A DNA stretch of 64,000 nucleotides from Protopterus annectens (GCF_019279795.1 NC_056731.1:862791571-862855570), one strand, 5' to 3'. Positions 43,994 to 56,355 are shown, counted from the stretch's first letter. Program-made: numbers and translations. Notes: generated by a model not told the origin, from the letters alone.

Positions 43994-46098
43994 TTAGTTT
44001 ACTGTGCCTCTGTCTAGTAGTGACACAGAGATGACCCCCGGGGTAAACCTACGATCTCGCATCCACTCGTCAAGATTTCTCTTGAAGAGAGTGAGTGAGG
44101 GGTTCTGCCTAACATGGACTGGGATTCTGTTCCAGAGTGTAGGGAGCCTCTGGGTTATGAATCTGTCCCTCCAGCATGTCCTATTTATTTCTGTGTTGAG
44201 GTTCAAACCTCTTGCTCTCGTGGCTCTGATGGATTTGGATTTTCTGAGGTGGAGCATGTCCATTAATTCCGGATTGGACATGGCCTTGTACGTCAGGCAT
44301 AGATCACCTCTGAGTAGGCGGTATGCGACTGAATAGAGCTGGAGTTTCTTCAGCCGGGCAGCATATGACATATGTTTGAGACCCTTTATCCTCTTGGTGG
44401 GGAACTTTTGGGGTCTTTCTAACTGCTGCAGGTGTTGGGTAAGATACATCCCGAATGGGGCATTGTACTCAATCATGGGCCTGATAAGAGAAGAGTACAG
44501 GGGCACAATGACCTCTCTTGACCTAGATGTGAATCCCTTCATGATAAGGTGGGCAATATAGAAGGTCTTCCTAACCATCTTGGCAATGTGAGTGTCAAAT
44601 GAGAGGTTACTGTCGACTTAGGTCCCTAGGTCCCTGATTACCTCTTCCGTACTTAATGGATTACCACCAATGTGGTAATTTGTGGGTACCTTGTTTTTCC
44701 CAAAGGGTATAACTATACATTTTTTGGCGTTCAGTTGAGGCCATGGCTCTGGCACCAATTATCCATTTGAATGAGGCCTTTCTGAAAGATGCTTGTGTCC
44801 ACTGGAGTATCAATTATGGCGCCCAGTTTGCAGTCATCTGCGAACTTTGTCAGCCAAAATCCTCCTATGTTGGCTTGCACCTCGGAAAAATAAATGCCGA
44901 ACAAGAGGGGTCCCAGGACTGAGCCCTGTGGGAAACTGCTTGTGACTGGCTTAGAGTCTGACATGGCTCCTACAATTCTGACCTTGTGGGTTCTGTCCTT
45001 GAGCCAGTTTGCAACCCATCTTGTGACATATGGGTTTACATTTAAGCTGGTGAGTTTGTCAATGATGCCCGAGTGGGGTATTGTGTCTTTGCAAGGTCAA
45101 GGTAGGCTGTGTGAACTGCCTTACCCTCATCAATGGCCTTAGTGACTGTTTCAAAAAAGTCGACTAGGTTCAAAAGGCAGGATCTGCCTTTGACAAAGCC
45201 GAATTGGGTAGGATCCAATGTCTGTAGGTCCCCAATGTCTTTGTTTATGAGTTCCATAATGATCCTTTCCATAGCTTTGCAGACCAGGCTCGTCAAGCTT
45301 ATGGGGCGGTAATTTCCCGGGTCCATAGAAGCACCTCCTTTGTGGAGTGGACCACTGCTGCTGTACTCCACTCTTTGGGTACATATCCTGTAGTAAGGCT
45401 AAGATTAAACAGCAGCCTTATGTGCGGGTTTAGTTCCTCTTGGAGTTCATGTAGCACACAACCCGGGACACTGTCCGGTCCCATTGATGCTGTGTTTTTA
45501 GCTTTGGAGAGGGCGGCTCTCACCTGGGCATCTGAGATGTTAGGGAGGCTACACTCTGCTGGGATAGATATTTCTCCTTTGGGGGGGGGGTGGAGAAATT
45601 TGCACTGAACCTGTCTGCCAGAATGTTGGCAATATCTGTGGGTTCAGTGTAATTTGTGTCATTTTGGACTAACTCTGAGCATATCTGGGAGTTTCCACCC
45701 AGGTTTCTAACATAGCTAAAAAAAGGCCTTGTGATTGTCTTTTGCGATTTTTTTCTCAAAGTTGGCCTTGGATGATTTTATGAGTGATCGAAGTTTTTTG
45801 CTACTACTGATCAGAGATGCCTTCCTTTTGGGGATTTTGCTCTGTCATGTAGTAGCTTCCTCCTCCTGTTGTAAAGTTTGTTAATGGCTGGGGTCCACCA
45901 GACAGGACACCTGCCTTTGTGGGAATGGGTCTTGGTTTTATTAGGGATTGCATGATCCATGCATTCTTGAAGGTGTCCATAGAAGGCATTTATAAAGGAT
46001 TCAGCGGTGTGGGTTGTGGTTTCCACTGGCCCAGGGGTCTTGAAAGATACCACTTCAGTCTTAAGAAGTGTGAAGTCGGCTTTTGAGAAATTCTTCAC
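43994..46098 (-). pseudogene. LINE D reverse transcriptase (broken)
   Basis: Blocks in order: NFSKADFTLLKTEVVSFKTP (46098), CPVWWTPAINKLYNRRRKLL, MGPDSVPGCVLHELQEELNP (45299-45523), NYRPISLTSLVCKAMERIIM and QFGFVKGRSCLLNLVDFFE (45042-45371), a ~12-base loss at DLAK-TQYPTR (expected DLAKAFDTIPHSG), VLGPLLFGIYFSEVQ and KFADDCKLGAIID (44731-44964), and an open 194-residue C-terminal stretch (43994-44578) ending VISVSLLDRGTVN. The catalytic DLAKAFDT is damaged. Confidence 0.88.
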
Positions 46099-46136
46099 TG
46101 TGGTCTTCTATGCAGGGGTGGGATGTAGATTTCCAG

Positions 46137-46763
46137 TCAGATTAATTTATGGTCTGATCTCACCAATGAGGGGTATACTTCTGGTGTGGAGCATTTTGTC
46201 CCCATGTTTGTGATGATCAGGTCTAGTATATTATCTCCTCTTGTGGGAGTGGTGACTAGTTGTTCCATCGCATTTGAGTTTATGAATTCTAGGAACCTTT
46301 GGGCTAGGGTGTTGGGGCTTGAGTAATGTTCCCAGTCTATGTTTGGGTAGTTGAAGTCTCCCAATATGATGGTATTTGGAGAGACATTCAAACTCTCCAG
46401 TGTCTCCAGGAAGGCTGAGTGGGGTTCCTGAATTTGAGAGGGTGGTCTGTAGCATGCTACAAACTGTAGGGCAGTTTTGCCTATGGTTAGTTGCACCTGG
46501 ATGGTCTCTGATGCTTCGTGCGTTGCCACTAACCTGGAGGTGTGGGTATCTTTGATAAATATGGATACACCCCCTCCATTTGTGGTTTGGTCCAAGTTTT
46601 GGGGCCGGAAAGCATGATATGAGGTATACCCTGGTAGTGCTGGGGTGCTCTCAGGAGCCTTGAACCAGGTTTCAGTCACTGCACAGACACCGATGTTCTC
46701 CATACTGAGGAGGGCTTCAACAGCGTGCATCTTGAGGTTTAGACTTCTGGCATTGAGCAGCAT
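46137..46763 (-). pseudogene. LINE D APE-type endonuclease domain
   Basis: A 208-residue open stretch with the APE endonuclease landmarks: LNARSL (Asn), VTETW (Glu), GGGVSIFIKD, ACYRPPS, ILGDFNYPNIDW (Asp and Asn), and VRSDHKLI (SDH). All expected catalytic residues are present. It nicks target DNA to prime reverse transcription. It is frame-separated from RT by stops after HKLI. Confidence 0.88.
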
Positions 46764-46823
46764 TACCCTTAGTTTTTTTTCACTTTTGTTTTCTAGGGAG
46801 GTGGGTTTGTCTTTGAGCCTTGC

Positions 46824-47753
46824 CTAAAAAGGCACTATGGGGTGGCAGAGCCTTGGCCAATATCTGGAAGCCCAGGGTGGCAGGTGCAAGCCGTCCAAGC
46901 GTGGCTTGTCAAGCATGTCATCCCAAGTGGACAGATATTGGATTCCCTTAGAATGACACCAGTAATTAAGCCAATTGTTAAAGCTGATCATTTTGTCTCT
47001 GTACTGTGACATCATTCTTGGTGAGGGTAAGATGCTGCTCAGGGTCAGGGTCATACCGGCCTGGGCTACATAATCAGAGAGCTCCTCTATGTCTCTTTTC
47101 ATGTAGTCCAGGGAGGTACGTCTCAGGTCATTCACACCAGCATGGACAATGGCTGAGTCATATTTGTACTTGCTCTGGAGTGACCTGAGTGCTTGTGTTA
47201 TGTGGCGGATTCTAGTGCCCGACAGGCAGCTTACTGTAACCTTTTCCTTGTTCAGTCTGGTGAGCGGGACGTCAGTGTGTCTGACTATGGAGTCACCTAT
47301 TACAAGTGTATCTGGCATGTTGTTTAGCCTTAAGGGCTGTGACTGTTTAGCACACTGAATTTGTGAACTATGTGTTCCATGTGCTATGTCTTGAGGTAGT
47401 GGTCGCTTGGGTGTCTACTTTGGAGGCCTCTGTTGTTTTGGTATATTTTTAATTAGAGCCTCAGAGTATGTTTTTGTGTGTTTATGTGTTTGGTTTGCAG
47501 TTGTGATAGGTCTATGTGAGACTGGGATTGTGGTGTTCGTGGTTACCTTCTCCTCCTGACTGGTTTTGCCAGTACTGAGTTGAGAGAGCTCAGCCTCCAG
47601 TTTGGCTATATAGTTGCATTTCTCACATATATTTGTATTTGTTGGGAGGAGGAGAGGGTTGTCTGTGTACATGACGCAGTTGTAACATTGCCTCAAGATT
47701 CCCAGATTCACCAGCTGAACAGGAGAGGACGCCAGCAACTGACCCTTCGACAT
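46824..47753 (-). pseudogene. LINE D ORF1 (zinc-ribbon plus SGNH)
   Basis: Starts MSKGQLLASSPVQLVNLGIL with CYNC-x17-CEKC, a heptad-like AKLEAELSQL, then a TAG at about 47412-47414 in place of Gln of PPKQTPK. The SGNH part has TLVIGDSIVRHTD with the Ser, VHAGVNDLRRT and a DGLH block in which the C-terminal LxPLGF is altered (LPPWASRYW). The TAG alone separates two otherwise open pieces until that end. Confidence 0.88.
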
Positions 47754-50086
47754 GCTAGAATAGTGTATAGGATTGCTGTGTAACAGAGTCAGAACGGACC
47801 TATAGGGAAATGAGTACTCAAGGGGATTTAGGTGAATGCAGTACTTCTTTTTTGTTTAAGAGTGCTTTATCTGTATAAAAATGCTTTAGGAGCAAGTGCT
47901 GGGCTTTTCAGATAGGGAATAGACTGTTTAGATTGCAAGTAGAGCAGTTCTAAGGGAAAAACTGAAAAGCAGACTTTGCGGAGCCAGAAATAGTTTAAAC
48001 TTGATTAACCGGCACTGCCCGATATTGCTCTATGAGCAACTTGTAAGCAAGAAAAGCGGGCTTTATAGCAGGGGGTTGAAAAGAGCTAGGAAATGGCCCA
48101 AAACAGCCAATAAACTACAAGTTGCTGGGCTGGAACCACTCCTTTAGGGACAAATAGGCTGCTCAGTGCTCCCCACTCCCACTGGTGAACAAAGAAGCTT
48201 CCTCTTATACAAATAAGGATATGGACAACACAGGAACTATGACACAACCCAGAGATCAGCAAAATCTAAAGACTGGACTATTCTAGTTCAGTAAAGGCAG
48301 GAAAACAAGGATTTTTTGTTTTTTATTTCAAACAGACAAAAAGATAAAGTAACAAACAGTAAATGCTTTAAATCGACTTGAGTGTGTTAGGCTAACAGTT
48401 AAATTAAGCAGAAAACAAACTTTTTAAAGTGCAAACAGTTCAGAAGCAAACACAAATACAGTAGATCAACTTGCAGAGCTAGTTTAGTAATATAAAAATG
48501 CTTTTAGGCGAAATACAGTAAATACAGCAGTCAAAAAAAGAAAGCCAGAAAAATACTTATAAATCAAAGGAAATCACTCTTTCACTCTCTGCTGCTTGTA
48601 GAACTCTGCAGGACATCACGAGGAGCTGTGCTGAGTCGCATACAAGTCTAAAGTGCTAAAGCGGCTTTATAGCAGGGGTTGAAAAGAGCTAGGAAATGGC
48701 CCAAAACGGCCAATAAACTACAAGTTGCTTGGCTGGAACCAGTCCTTTAGGGACATATAGGCTGCTCAGTGATCCCCACTCCCACTGGTGAACAAAGAAG
48801 CTTCCTCCAATCCAAATAAGGATATGGACAACACAGGAACTATGACACAGCCCAGAGATCAGCAAACTCTGAAGACTGACTATTCTAGTTCAGTAAAAGG
48901 AAAACAAGGATATTTTTTTTTTTGGTTTTGTTTCAAACAGGCAAAAGATACAGTAACAAACAGTAAATGCTTTAAATCTTGAGTGTGTTAGCCTAACAGT
49001 TAAATTAAGCAAAACAAACTTTAAAGTGCAAACAGTTCAGAAGCAAACACAAATACAGTAGATCAACTTGCAGAGCTAGTTTAGTAAGATAAAAATGCTT
49101 TTAGGTGAAATACAGTAAATACAGCAAAAAGAAAGCCAGAAAAATACTTATAAATCAAAGGAAAGTCACTCTTTCTCTGCTGCTTGTAGAACTCTGCAGG
49201 ACACCGAGCTGTGCTGAGTCATATAAAGCGGGCTTTATAGCAGAGGGTTGAAAAGAGCTAGGAAATGGCCCAAAACGGCCAATAAACTACAAGTTGCTGG
49301 GTTGGAACCACTCCTTTAGGGACAAATAGGCTGCTCAGTGCTCCCCACTCCCACTGGTGAACAAAGAAGCTTCCTCCTATCCAAATAAGGATATGGACAA
49401 CACAGGAACTATAACACAGCCCAGAGATCAGCAAAATCTGAAGACTGGACTATTCTAGTTCAGTAAAGGCGGGAAAACAAGGATTTTTTTTTGTTTTTTT
49501 TGTTTCAAACAGACAAAAAGATACAGTAACAAACAGTAAATGCTTTAAATCGGCTAGCACTGAGTGTGTTAGCCTAACAGTTAAATTAAGCAGAAAACAA
49601 ACTTTTAAAGTGCAAACAGTTCAGAAGCAAACACAAATACAGTAGATCAACTTGCAGAGCTAGTTTAGTAATATAAAAATGCTTTTAGGCAAATACAGTC
49701 AAATACAGCAGTCAAAAAAAAGCCAGAAAATACTTATAAATCAAAGGAAAGTCACTCTTTCACTCTGCTGCTTTAGAACTCTGCAGGACACCACGAGGAG
49801 CTGTGCTGAGTGATACAAGCCACAAGCATGCTAAAGCGGGCTTTATAGCAGGGGGTTGAAAAGAGCTAGGAAATGGCCCAAAACGGGCAATAAACTACAA
49901 GTTGCTGGGCTGAAACCACTCCTTTAGAGACAAATAGGCTGCTCAGTGCTCCCCACTCCCACTGGTGAACAAAGAAGCTTCCTCCTATCCAAATAAGGAT
50001 ATGGACAACACAGGAACTATGACACAGCCCAGAGATCAGCAAAATCTGAAGACTGGACTATTCTAGTTCAGTAAAGGCGGGAAAAC
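47754..50086 (-). repeat. LINE D 5' UTR: ~600-bp tandem monomers
   Basis: The block GCGG(G)CTTTATAGCAG followed by TTGAAAAGAGCTAGGAAATG begins near 48056, 48660, 49227 and 49836 (steps about 604, 567, 609 bp). Each unit contains CAATAAACTACAAGTTGCT, CCCCACTCCCACTGGTGAAC, a T-rich tract and ACAGTAGATCAACTTGCAGA. The leader next to ORF1 (47760-47950) matches that of LINE A. The fourth unit is interrupted by DIRS B. Confidence 0.9.
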
Positions 50087-50263
50087 TTTTAGTTATGTAC
50101 TCACCATAACTTCAGATGTTTGGGATCCATCTCGCCTACATTCTGACTGATGGGTTCGGAGCCGATCCCTCGGCTCACATTATGCCAAAGAGCGAAGTCT
50201 CTTATTGGCTGAGCTTACTATATCCCAGGATGCACCACTACCAGTCCCCCAGATCTAGTTTGT
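50087..50263 (+). repeat. Left inverted terminal repeat of DIRS B
   Basis: Begins TTTTAGTTATGTACTCACCA. From ATCTCGCCTACATTCTGACT on, it is the inverse of the right repeat 55866-56021. The outer ~45 bases are unique to this end and are mirrored in the ICR. Confidence 0.93.
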
Positions 50264-50390
50264 CCCATACATTGCACACACATGCCCTGCTTATATAATA
50301 TAGATCGCCAGATGAAACAAGATAAAACAGTAGAACTCAAAACCGTTCAATCTCTTCTGATCTCCAAGGCAGGGGAAGGAGGGTGGGTAT

Positions 50391-50489
50391 TAGGAATGTA
50401 GAGATGGATCCCAAACATCTGAAGTTATGGTGAGTACATAACTAAAAGATGTTATGTGATCCTAGCCCGCCTACAGTCTGACTGATGGG
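50391..50489. repeat. Internal complementary region of DIRS B
   Basis: The left half, up to 50447, is the complement of the left end (ends GTGAGTACATAACTAAAA). The right half, from 50448, is the complement of the right end (GATGTTATGTGATCC...). The junction fixes the element termini at 50087 and 56021. Confidence 0.93.
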
Positions 50490-50529
50490 CCAGCGCCCCT
50501 AGCACCTGAATCCTGGGTGGCTCACTGGA

Positions 50530-51620
50530 AAACACGGCTGAGTACCGTGGAACCAAATGATGCTCGCCCTTTAGATGCCACATCCAATTTGTAGTGGGAA
50601 ATGAAAGTGGTTGGACCAAGTAGCCGCAGCACAAATTTCCGATATAGCGCTTGGAATGAAAGGCTATAGAAGTAGCCATAGCTCTGGTAGAATGAGCTTT
50701 GATAGATGTTGTAAGTTGCTTATTTGAAGAAGAATAGGCCTGAGTTATGCAATCTCTGATCCATTTTGAGATAGTAGCTTTTGTGATGGTTTGGCCCAAT
50801 TTATTATCTGAGAAGGACACAAACAACTGGTCTGACTTACGGTTGCTGAGTCCTGTCTAAATAGAAGCGTAATTGCCTGTGAACATCCAATTTATGGAGA
50901 GTGTATTCTGCTTCATTGGAGAATTTTGGAAAGAAAACTGGTAGCCCTAGAGATTGTTGAAGACAGAAACTAGAACAGACCTTTGGGACAAAAGGATGGA
51001 TTAGGCCTAAGTGATACTCTATCCTTGTGGAAAATCAAGTACGGTGGCTTAATAGACAGGGCTTGAAGCTCTGAAACTCTTCTTGCAGAAGTAATAGCCA
51101 CTAAGAATGCTGTTTTCCAAGACAGATATTTTAACTCGCATGTAGCAGCCGGTTCAAAGGGGAGATGTTAATGCGAAGCACCAAATCAAGATCCCACGGA
51201 GGTGCAGGATGAAAAACTGGTGGTCTTAATAGACTCGCACCTTTAATGAACGTTTTGCATAGTCTGCTGCTCATCAAAGGAGGATCCGTGGATTCGTGAA
51301 ATTTAGAGATAGCCGCTAGTTGGACTTTAATAGTTGAGACAGAAGATCCCTGATTAAACAGGGATGTTAAGAATTTCAAAACCTCTGGGACAGGAGCAGT
51401 GATAGGGTCTAAGCCCTTGAGTTGAGCAGATAGCAAACCTCTTCCACTTACTGAGGTACAATTTGTTAGTGGTGGGTTTGTGGGCGAAGATAAAATGTGA
51501 ACAACTTCCGGGTCTAGTGTGTCTTCTAACTAAGGTCGGAAGTGGAGGAGCCAAGCTGTCAATTTCAAAGATTGAAGGGACTGATGCCAATGTCCCGACT
51601 GATGGATTAGCAAGTCCGAA
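50530..51620 (-). pseudogene. DIRS B tyrosine recombinase (frameshifted)
   Basis: SARRVSELQAL carries the first catalytic Arg (about 51060-51095). AHSTRAMATSIAF carries HxxR (about 50690). FISHYKLDV with the nucleophile Tyr is present (about 50590) but in a different frame, so a one-base shift separates HxxR from Tyr. N-terminal pieces at 51131-51590 include VLKFLTSLFNQGSSVSTIKV. All catalytic residues survive at the DNA level. Confidence 0.87.
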
Positions 51621-51639
51621 TCAGGTCTAAGGTCCACGG

Positions 51640-52345
51640 ATCGCCCACTGCATGCTTCTTCAGGTAAGGAAACCATATCTGACGAGGCCAGTATGGGGCA
51701 ATCAGAATCATTGAAGACCCCAATTGAGAAGCTTTTGGATAACCTTGGGAAGAAGTGGAATTGGAGGAAAGGCATAAAGTAGCCCTGTTGGCCAAGGTTG
51801 TGCTAGAGCATCCATGGCTGGTACTTCCTGATGTGGGATCAAGGAGAAGAACCTTTGGCACTTGGTGTTTTGTGGAGTTGCAAATAGGTGCAGCACGTCC
51901 CCATCTCTTGAAAACCTGGGCTGCTACTGTGGTTTAGAGACCACTGTGAGGAGAGAGAATTGTCCTGCTTAATTTGTCCGCCAATACATTTGACTTTCCC
52001 GCGATGTGGGTCGCTACCAAGAAGCGCTTGGTAGCTACAGCCCATTCCCACACTCTCATGGCCTCTCTGCAAAGGGCGTAAGATCTGGTCCCTCCTTGTT
52101 TGTTCAGATACCAGACCACCGACATGTTGTCTGTGTGGATGGCGATGATGCCCTGAGGAAGAAACTTGTGTAAGGCCTGTAGGGATAGAAGTACAGCCCT
52201 CATCTCCAACACGTTGATGTGGAGAAGAGCTTCGTCTGGAAGCCAGGAGCCCTGAACTAGCCTGCCCAGACAATGCCCCCCCCACCCTATCTGGGAGGCA
52301 TCTGTTGTCAGGGTAACCACTGGAGGGGGGGAGAACAAAGGGTTT
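51640..52345 (-). pseudogene. DIRS B RNase H and methyltransferase-like domain
   Basis: The open stretch 51934-52338 has VTLTTDASQIGWGG (Asp), NVLEMRAVLLSL (Glu), AIHTDNMSVVWYLNKQGG (Asp) and GKSNVLADKLSR (last Asp): all four RNase H acidic positions. It is followed by LFATPQNTKCQRFFS, AMDALAQPWPTGLLYAFPP and ILIAPYWPRQIWFPYL, the Dam-like segment of DIRS elements. The RNase H is the best preserved in the window. Confidence 0.82.
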
Positions 52346-53230
52346 TCCTTGATCCAAGTTGGATGTCTGAAGCCACCAGCGAAGGTCCCTTTTGCATATT
52401 TCCGTAATCATGATGTGATGATTGAGGGGAAGATCCTGAAAGGACCATTGAGTTGACAAGAGCCTCTGAAGAATCCTCATGTGTAATCTTGCTAGAGGAA
52501 CTAAAAGAACCGTGGCAGACATTGAGCCTAAAACCTGTAGAACCATCCTGGCTGGGGCTTTGGATCTCGAGATCAGAGCTTGAACTTGGCCCTGTAAAGT
52601 TTGGATCCTTTCGGCAGGAAGAAAGACACGCATCAATCTTGAGTCTATCTCTGCTCCTATAAACTTTATGCGTTGAGAGGGCAGCAAGACAGACTTTGAC
52701 CAATTGAATGTAATCCCAGGGAAACACCCAGGGAGATGGTGGCTTTGAGGTTGTCCATTAGTAGATGCCTGGTGGTGGCAGTCAGGAGCCAGTCGTCGAG
52801 ATAGGAAAACACTTGGAATCCAAGACTTCTCAGGTGAGCCGTCACTACTGCCAAACACTTGGTAAACACCCTGGGGGCTGTGGTGAGACCAAAGGGCAGA
52901 GCAAAATTGGTAATGACTGACTCCCAGGCTGAAGCGATACCTTCTGGACGCCTGATGTATCGGTATGTGATAATAGGCGTCCTTGAGGTCTATGGAGCAC
53001 ATCCAAACATCCTTCTCCAATAATGGGAGAATGGATTGTAACGTGACCATTCGGAATTTGGATTTGATTGGTTCAGTCTGCTGAGATCCAATATTGGCCT
53101 CAGGTCCCCTGTCTTTTGGCACTAAAAGAACCTGGAGTAATTTCCTGATCCGATCTGGTCTGTGGGGACGGTTGGATGACTCCTTTTCTAGCAGCTTTGC
53201 GGCTTCCGGCTGCTATTTCCCTTTGACTGG
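52346..53230 (-). pseudogene. DIRS B reverse transcriptase (frameshifted)
   Basis: MCSIDLKDAYYHIPIHQASR and GVSHYQF lie in one frame. TTAPQGV is distorted, and KCLAVVTAHLRSLGFQVFSY with LDDWLL lies in another (52666-52869). IKFIGAEIDSRLMRVFLPAE then returns to the first frame. Two compensating shifts therefore surround the LPFGL/YLDD section. The upstream part has KSKFRMVTLQSILPLLEKDV. Confidence 0.85.
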
Positions 53231-53299
53231 GTGGTGGGTCCGGGATTCTCTTGGACGGTGGGGGTGAGTATGTGAATGGGATGGTGTAACCTCCGGCAA

Positions 53300-55489
53300 T
53301 GATCCGGCACCCATCTGTCCTGAGTGATTGACTCCCAGGCTTTTAGGTGCTTGGCAACGACACCCGACTGGCGGGCAATCCCTCATGACGTGTGGGAGGC
53401 TGAAGAGCCGGACTCGGCCCTCTGCCGCCTCTGGGACGGCCTCCCTGAAAAATTTCCCGTCCTCTGCCTCTGGACGGGAATCTTCCTGCTGTTGGGAGAA
53501 AAACTTAGATTTGGAACCATTTTCCCTCCTTTAGCCTTGGGTAAGGCCGAAAGGGAGTGGAATAACGGCACCTACGGCAGATAAAGTTTTTCCCTCTTGC
53601 TCACAGCGGTAAGGGTGTCTTTCACCTTGGGTCCAAACAATGAGGACCCATCGTGAAGGAAGACTTGAAGGCCTCCGAACTGACACAAGCGGAGCCAGGC
53701 TTGTCTCGTGAGCCACGCCTGTGCCTGCGCTCTCCGCCCTTCGGCCGCATAGGAAATGAGCCTCATGGACGAGTTAGAAATTGGCGTAAGGATAGCCAAC
53801 TGAGAGCTAACCGACTGGGCTAGCTGCTCAGGTAGGTTACCGAGAGGAATCTGACAACTCCTTGACCAGATCCCTCTGAAGCCTGGTAAATGTGCCAAAT
53901 AATTCAGAGACCTTAAGGTAAAGGTGAAGTCAGGGTCTTCCGCCTGTCCATACTCCTAGACTCCTTATTAGGAGGATGGACTGACGTTGAAGCCTCTGCC
54001 ACGTCCTGTTGTGTAGCAGATGCCACCACCATGGCATCTACAGCCACGCCTTTAGTAAGGAACTCCTTCTCGGGGAGCAGACAAAAATTTATTTGGACGA
54101 AGGACTGGTTCCACGGTATCTGGATGTTCCCACCCCGACAAACTAAATCCAGAAGCTCGTCGAGACACCCAGGAGGCGGAGGGCTGAGCTCCAAAGGCCT
54201 TGAGGAGCACTGACTCGTCCGCAGAGGGGGTTTGGATATCCAGCCGCCTCGTTGTTTGAGGATCTCTAAGATGTCTGCAAATGAGACATCATCCGAGGAC
54301 GACTGGGACCCCTCTGCATCATCCATATCAGTGTCCGATGTAATAGACTCGGGAGTCCACGTGCTTCCTCTTGCGATCTCTTCCTTGGGGTTCCTCTGAA
54401 GACAACTCCGAAGAACCCTCAGGAGGAGAACCCCACTGGGGGTAACCTCAGGCCTCGGGCTCCGCTGGCTACGGACAGGGGAACTGCCAAAGACCCAGTC
54501 TCCACGCCCAGGGAAGGTGCGGTAAAGCCGGAGAGATGGCGAAGAGGACTTGGCCAAGGCACTCCTCATGGCCCTGAAAGCCGGACCCCAGAATCCTGGG
54601 AGTGTCCGTCTCTGGAGCCGTGATGAAGTCCCGCAGCATAGGTCCCAAACATCACCCCGGGTCCAGCCGAAGAAGTCCCGTGCAAACTCGGACCCGAGGC
54701 CCGGGTTGGAGTAAGGGTCGGAGCCGACCCTGAGATCTCCACCGGCTCCAACAGCACCTGCTCCGGCGGAGCGAAGCAGTCGGAGGAGGAATGGCAATGG
54801 GTGGGCCAGGTCATCGGCTCGAAGCCAACTGGGTCGGAACCGAAACAAATTTTGGAAGACTGGGGACTGGAACAGTCTTTGGAGCACCCTGTCTATATCA
54901 GAATCTGACATTCTCAAGACCGAGAGGAAACAGAACGGGTTGAAGGCCTCTCCATCGGCCCCAAAGGGCTAGGGGACCGGCTCGGCGACTCGATGAGTAT
55001 CGGCGCCGAGGGAATACTCACACCAGATTCCATCGGTGCGGTAGACTTGGCCGAGGAGGAAGTGTCTGGCTCCGAGCAGCGGAGCCGGGTGACCCGCCTC
55101 GATGCCCCAGCCATCGGCTCCGCCAGAGGAGTCGATACTGGTGGCATCGAGGCAGGCCGTCGACCTCGGCTCCAAGTCTTTGGAGCGAAGGAGGCCTGCC
55201 TAAGTCTTGGCAGTCGGATCCGACGGACTGGTCGGAACCGAAGCCCTTTTCTTTGGCCGAGGAGAGGATGCCAAGGCTTCTTCAAAGGAAGGTTTAATTA
55301 ACCCTTAAGAATCAATTTATTTTTCCTCTCCTGGAGGACCCTTGAGGAAAAAGCGTGACATACGCTGCATGACTCCTGCAAGTGCTTTGCCCCTAGACAA
55401 TATACACAGAGCGAATGATCGTCTGTGATAGACATTTGAAGCCACATTTCAACATTTTTAAAACCCGAAGGCCTAGGGGTTTGAGACAT
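53300..55489 (-). pseudogene. DIRS B gag-like protein (broken)
   Basis: The likely start is at 55489 (MSQTPRPSGFKNVEMW), then HSLCVYCLGAKHLQESCSVC, a Cys/His cluster like those of copies A and D. The acidic/Ser segment (DTDMDDAEGSQSSSDD) precedes VSFADILEILKQRGGW in a long open stretch (53913-54917), then SLFGPKVKDTLT near 53600. CpG-rich. Frames change about four times. Confidence 0.72.
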
Positions 55490-55865
55490 GATGTTAAACA
55501 ATTCTAGTAACTTTGACAGGAAAGTAAACAATTATAGCTTTACTGATGATAAACCTAAGCCTACAGATATAGCTTAACGCAAACACTTCCTGTAAATGAC
55601 AGGGAACTCTAAACAACTAGAGATTTACTTGAGACCCTGTAAGTTTTAAAAGGTTGACAGTCCGGGAAGGCCCTGGATGGAGGGGGGCCGAAAACAAACT
55701 CAACCCAATCACACACAACAGTTTTCACAATCCAAACACAAAAGAGCGATAGCCGTTAAAACAGCTTTTGTGACCAAAAACAGCAAAAAAAACTGACAGA
55801 AAAGTTAGTTAATAAAAACTACTCAGCCCAGCCAGCTCGAGACCACGTCTTCGCAGGGAAGCGGC

Positions 55866-56021
55866 AAACAAGATCTGGGGGACTGGTAGTGGTGCATCCT
55901 GGGATATAGTAAGCTCAGCCAATAAGAGACTTCGCTCTTTGGCATAAGCAGCAAGTCGAGCCGAGGGATCGGCTCCGAACCCATCAGTCAGAATGTAGGC
56001 GAGATAGGATCACATAACATC
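55866..56021 (-). repeat. Right inverted terminal repeat of DIRS B
   Basis: Includes GATCTGGGGGACTGGTAGTG and GAGGGATCGGCTCCGAACCC and ends GGATCACATAACATC. It is the 5' end of the minus-strand element. Confidence 0.93.
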
Positions 56022-56355
56022 AAGGATATTTTTTTGTTTTTTTTTGTTTCAAACAGGCAAAAAGATACAGTAACAAACAGTAAATGCTTTAAATCCGCTG
56101 GCGCACTTGAGTGTGTTAGCCTAACAGTTAAATTAAGCAGAAAACAAACTTTTTAAAGTGTAAACAGTTCAGAAGCAAACACAAATACAGTAGATCAACT
56201 TGCAGAGCTAGTTTAGTAATATAAAAATGCTTTTAGGCGAAATACAATCGAAATACAGCAGTCAAAAAAAGAAAGCCAGAAAAATACTTATAAATCAAAG
56301 GAAAGTCACTCTTTCACTCTCTGCTGCTTGTAAAACTGTGCAGGACACCACGAGG
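56022..56355 (-). repeat. LINE D 5' UTR array, part beyond DIRS B
   Basis: Starts AAGGATATTTTTTTG and continues the same ~600-bp monomer interrupted at 50086 (GTTTCAAACAGGCAAAAAGA, CTTGCAGAGCTAGTTTAGTA, CTGCTGCTTG). It ends at GACACCACGAGGTC, where LINE E begins. Confidence 0.88.

Larger units (their letters stand above)
43880..50086 (-). mobile_element. CR1-like LINE, copy D (most complete domain set)
   Basis: Minus-strand element with a 5' UTR monomer array, ORF1, APE endonuclease, RT and an 8-bp tail. The array continues beyond DIRS B at 56022-56355. It is the only CR1-like copy here that keeps the full endonuclease. Frames have several lesions but long open stretches. Confidence 0.92.
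50087..56021 (-). mobile_element. DIRS-1-like retrotransposon, copy B (full length)
   Basis: A 5935-bp element with gag, RT, RNase H, methyltransferase-like and recombinase regions, ITRs and ICR. The target is readable from sister monomers: GGGAAAAC before and AAGGAT after the element are contiguous in the other units (for example near 48301). There is therefore no target duplication, as expected for recombinase-mediated insertion. It is more GC-rich than copies A and D. Confidence 0.95.
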
